A program made the translations under genes and the position numbers. The notes under the pieces were generated by a model, which worked only from the letters and a program-made list of their open reading frames with translations, ran no database searches and had not been told where the DNA came from. Positions 6,222 through 7,371 of a stretch of DNA of 7,371 nt are shown here, one piece after another. This DNA is from an uncultured Acholeplasmatales bacterium (GTDB lineage Bacteria; Bacillota_I; Bacilli_A; ML615J-28; CAG-698). Location of the stretch: contig CALEGD010000087.1 of the NCBI GenBank assembly GCA_937877075.1, positions 1 through 7,371 of the forward strand, in the 5' to 3' direction. How positions within the stretch are numbered: position 1 is the stretch's first letter; the number at the start of each line of letters is the position of its first letter.

Positions 6222-6489
6222 TTAACCCTTTTGTTTTGTCATAGAGTGCAAATTGAAAACTATCATCAATAATTGGGTTTGTATTATCGGCATTTCCTGT
6301 TAATAAATAATCGGTTGTAACATTAAAAAAACTTGCTAGCGTTTGCAAGGTATTTGCATCCGGCATCACTTCACCATTTTCAATTCTAGATATTGTAGCG
6401 TTTGAAATATTAGTTTTAATCGCTAAATTTCTTTGACTTAGTTTTCTAGTTGTGCGTAAAGCCACCAAGCGCGCCCCTAAACTGCTCAT
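6199..6489 (-). CDS. Prophage XRE-family repressor, short
   Basis: A 96-aa CI/ImmR-like repressor. The XRE helix-turn-helix covers about residues 4-62 (LRTTRKLSQRNLA, recognition helix SNATISRIENGE, and DYLLTG at its end). Only about 30 residues follow, so there is no S24/LexA-type self-cleaving domain. Induction would have to go through another factor, consistent with the ImmA gene downstream. The tail FALYDKTKGLSDKQRFL ends abruptly compared with many related repressors, which continue the last helix. I chose the ATG at 6489 because GAGGTG stands six bases before it; an in-frame GTG at 6498 lies inside that Shine-Dalgarno. It is transcribed leftward from the -10 at 6520-6525. Confidence 0.88.
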   Translation of the reverse strand: MSSLGARLVALRTTRKLSQRNLAIKTNISNATISRIENGEVMPDANTLQTLASFFNVTTDYLLTGNADNTNPIIDDSFQFALYDKTKGLSDKQRFL

Positions 6490-6519
6490 AATAAGCACCT
6501 CGTAATCACATTTGACCCT

Positions 6520-6550
6520 ATTATACTATACATTTGTTACATTTTGTTAA
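6520..6550 (-). promoter_or_regulatory. Leftward lysogeny promoter with operator half-site
   Basis: On the minus strand TATAAT at 6520-6525 is a perfect -10, 31 bases before the repressor ATG. The -35 is poor (TTAACA with a 19-base spacer is the best I see). TGTTACA (6535-6541) and a partial repeat TTTGTTA (6543-6549, + strand) lie between -10 and -35, where repressor binding would block or tune transcription. Autoregulation is an inference. Confidence 0.6.
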
Positions 6551-6568
6551 TTATTTTTATAAAATGTG

Positions 6569-6597
6569 TTGACATCGGGTAACGGGTATGATATTAT
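6569..6597 (+). promoter_or_regulatory. Rightward early promoter
   Basis: TTGACA at 6569-6574, exactly 17 bases, then TATTAT at 6592-6597, giving a near-consensus vegetative promoter. The start point would be near 6604. GGGTAACGGG lies between the two boxes and further GTAACA half-sites lie directly downstream, so a bound repressor should shut it off in the lysogen. It drives the run of small early genes from 6662. Confidence 0.8.
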
Positions 6598-6599
6598 TA

Positions 6600-6634
6600 T
6601 GTTACGATGATGTAACATGTTAAAAATTGTTACA
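6600..6634. promoter_or_regulatory. Probable repressor operators, TGTTAC/GTAACA half-sites
   Basis: TGTTAC at 6600-6605 and GTAACA at 6612-6617 form a perfect inverted repeat with a six-base spacer over the early transcription start. TAACATGTTA (6613-6622) is itself palindromic, and TGTTACA recurs at 6628-6634. With TGTTACA at 6535-6541 and GTAAC at 6579-6583, about five half-sites span 100 bases between the divergent promoters, the expected layout for cooperative phage repressor binding. Confidence 0.65.
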
Positions 6635-6661
6635 CATCTCTCTTTGGAAGGAGGCGATAAT

Positions 6662-6742
6662 ATGTATATTTTTTTGACAACCCAAAGCATCATTTTTTAT
6701 GGTGCTTTTTATTATTTTCAAAAGAAGGAGGACAAACCATGA
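6662..6742 (+). CDS. 26-aa hydrophobic micropeptide or leader ORF
   Basis: The first ORF of the early operon. ATG at 6662 has an excellent Shine-Dalgarno, AAGGAGG at 6648-6654, seven bases upstream. The peptide is a single hydrophobic span (YIFLTTQSIIFYGAFYYF) with a short charged tail QKKEDKP, so if made it would sit in the membrane. Its TGA overlaps the next ATG as ATGA. An intrinsic-terminator-like hairpin lies inside codons 8-16, so translation of this ORF would affect whether transcription passes. It may be a leader peptide, a membrane peptide, or both. No family is recognised. Confidence 0.55.
   Translation: MYIFLTTQSIIFYGAFYYFQKKEDKP
6684..6716 (+). terminator. Terminator-like hairpin inside the first early ORF
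   Basis: AAAGCATCA (6684-6692) pairs with TGGTGCTTT (6700-6708) over nine positions with one T-G wobble, a seven-base loop, then TTATTATTTT. This fits a rho-independent terminator in the early transcript about 80 bases after the promoter start. A ribosome translating the 26-codon ORF would cover the stem, so it could work as an attenuator, or as a site for phage antitermination. The minus strand has no T tract after the stem, so the orientation is clear. Confidence 0.55.
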
Positions 6743-6867
6743 CAAAAACAATAATTTATGTGACTCTGATTAGTGGGATCTTAACTACTCACTCTATCAG
6801 ATTAAGAAATGGCAAAGTAGTCAGGCATCGGCAGCGCATTCAGTTTGGCAGAAGAGGTCGATTGTGA
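6739..6867 (+). CDS. 42-aa membrane micropeptide with basic tail
   Basis: ATG at 6739 lies seven bases after AAGGAGG (6725-6731). The first 16 or so residues, IIYVTLISGIL, are hydrophobic enough for a short membrane segment. The remaining half is strongly basic (RLRNGKVVRHRQRIQFGRRGRL), which by the positive-inside rule would lie in the cytoplasm and could touch nucleic acid or phospholipid. It overlaps the upstream ORF by ATGA and the downstream one by TGATG, so its translation is likely coupled to both. The family is unknown. Small hydrophobic-basic phage peptides can be toxins or membrane modulators, but nothing here proves it. Confidence 0.6.
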   Translation: MTKTIIYVTLISGILTTHSIRLRNGKVVRHRQRIQFGRRGRL

Positions 6868-6986
6868 TGACAGACCAAACCAAGATTAATCCAATATTTA
6901 TCGAGATATTAAATGCATTTTTCCCACCAATTGAGAAAAGAGAGGATAAGGATGACAGTCAGACAGTGGCTCCAAACAGAGCATAA
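6867..6986 (+). CDS. 39-aa early phage micropeptide
   Basis: ATG at 6867 shares its A with the TGA of the ORF before it, and GAAGAGG (6851-6857) is nine bases upstream. The peptide starts MTDQTKINPIFIEILNAFFPP and ends in a charged stretch EKREDKDDSQ. There is a short amphipathic or hydrophobic patch but no convincing TM helix. It overlaps the next gene by 35 bases in another frame, and its codons double as that gene's Shine-Dalgarno. The function is unknown, and existence as protein is less certain than for the neighbours. Confidence 0.5.
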   Translation: MTDQTKINPIFIEILNAFFPPIEKREDKDDSQTVAPNRA

Positions 6987-7149
6987 AAAGAAGTTAATAC
7001 CAGTTATCGTTGGTCCATGGTATCGTATCGAATTAAGATATCATGTGTTGAAAAAAGAGGATAAAGAGTGGGGCGATATGGAAATAAGACACATCTTAGA
7101 ATATCCTCACGAAAATAAAGTTGAATTATTTGTAGAGGAGAAATTATGA
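6952..7149 (+). CDS. Unknown 65-aa early phage protein
   Basis: I chose the ATG at 6952, giving MTVRQWLQTEHKKKLIP, because AGAGG at 6941-6945 precedes it by six bases. An in-frame ATG at 6913 adds 13 residues without a ribosome site and overlaps the previous ORF more. The protein appears to be a small alpha/beta fold: a basic helix at the N-terminus, VIVGPWYRIELRYHVL as a strand pair, then GDMEIRHILEYP and KVELFVEEKL as further strands. Short MTVxxWL/MTVxELL openings are frequent in small phage early proteins, but I cannot name the family. Its TGA overlaps the next ATG as ATGA. Confidence 0.7.
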   Translation: MTVRQWLQTEHKKKLIPVIVGPWYRIELRYHVLKKEDKEWGDMEIRHILEYPHENKVELFVEEKL

Positions 7150-7371
7150 AACAAATAACACTTACTTACAAATACTGGGATAAGCCAGAGGTTATCAACA
7201 ACGCACAAGAGTTGTATGACCTTTACAATGGCTTTGCGATTGATATGGAGTTAATCAAAAACCTAAACGGGAAAGAGGATAAAGATTACGAAACAGTAAA
7301 TCAGATCCGAGAAAACTACGAAGAAGTTTTTGAAAAGGTTAAAGCAGGAACTTACTCGTTAGAAAAGTTTG
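7146..7371 (+). CDS. Unknown early phage protein, N-terminal part
   Basis: ATG at 7146 overlaps the previous stop as ATGA and has GAGGAG just upstream. The frame stays open for 75 codons to the window edge, so the gene is incomplete here. The visible part (MKQITLTYKYWDKPEVINNAQ...) is soluble, with helical, charged segments and no TM region. It is the first early ORF of more usual size. I do not recognise it. Confidence 0.75.
   Translation, partial: MKQITLTYKYWDKPEVINNAQELYDLYNGFAIDMELIKNLNGKEDKDYETVNQIRENYEEVFEKVKAGTYSLEKF

Larger units (their letters stand above)
3976..7371. mobile_element. Prophage or phage-like element, integrase-side end
   Basis: From the catalase junction rightward the content is typical of a temperate phage end. 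A leftward lysogeny operon (repressor, unknown ORF, ImmA peptidase, large serine recombinase) is followed by a divergent control region and a rightward run of overlapping tiny early genes. The element continues past the right edge, so its size, structural genes and whether it is a full phage, an ICE or a satellite are not visible. Its left limit is set by the end of catalase similarity. Confidence 0.85.

Noticed and set aside
6490..6498. GTG start giving the repressor three extra residues
   Set aside because: The GTG lies in the GAGGTG Shine-Dalgarno that serves the ATG at 6489.
6913..6951. 13-residue extension of the 65-aa early protein
   Set aside because: There is no ribosome site before 6913, whereas AGAGG stands six bases before the ATG at 6952.
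1..7371. Mollicute genetic code (TGA as tryptophan)
   Set aside because: Several intact genes stop at TGA with correct overlaps or a terminator directly after, and tryptophan is TGG throughout.
1..7371. CRISPR array, tRNA, rRNA or riboswitch
   Set aside because: No regularly spaced long direct repeats, cloverleaf or conserved riboswitch core is visible; the only short periodic repeats are the GTAACA boxes.

Overview
The window looks like a low-GC Bacillota (Firmicutes) chromosome carrying the integrase-side end of an integrated prophage or phage-like element. Shine-Dalgarno sites are strong and AT-rich spacers hold rho-independent hairpins. TGA is used as a stop by the integrase, ImmA-like, catalase and early phage genes, which rules out a Mycoplasma-type code. 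I cannot place it more precisely. A CotJC-type manganese catalase is common in spore-formers and their relatives but does not prove sporulation.

Host-side accessory block, 1-3460, + strand: the 3' end of an APH-family phosphotransferase, a MazG-like NTP pyrophosphohydrolase, a possible fossil gene end, a predicted zinc metallopeptidase (HELGH), and two tandem paralogous one-pass membrane regulators (XRE DNA-binding domain, TM helix, outside domain). The two regulators, with their upstream promoters, are a duplication of about 910 bp. Each promoter carries three GTAACA-like boxes at the same spacing upstream of an extended -10. The block ends in a terminator that faces a second terminator from the opposite strand.

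Junction, 3474-4022, - strand: the 3' part of a manganese catalase gene retaining four or five metal-ligand positions but lacking its natural N-terminus. Its first 16 or so codons read through the integrase's own terminator hairpin, so they are phage sequence. The element has apparently integrated inside the catalase gene. The missing 5' end should lie beyond the far end of the prophage, outside this window, and excision would rebuild the gene.

Prophage lysogeny operon, 6489 to 4019, - strand: a short XRE repressor, an unrecognised 114-aa protein, an ImmA/IrrE metallopeptidase and a large serine recombinase, packed with overlaps or gaps of 4-6 nt. The integrase thus appears to be co-transcribed with the repressor.

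Control region 6490-6661: divergent promoters (a near-consensus rightward one) with several TGTTAC/GTAACA half-sites, the likely repressor operators.

Early operon, 6662 to the window end, + strand: five overlapping small ORFs, two of them encoding membrane-spanning micropeptides. The first ORF contains an intrinsic-terminator-like hairpin, suggesting a gate on early transcription.

Taken together, the strongest candidate for something new is a gene-splitting phage-like element in a catalase gene, with lysogeny-operon expression of its integrase and a leader-ORF/hairpin control on its early genes.
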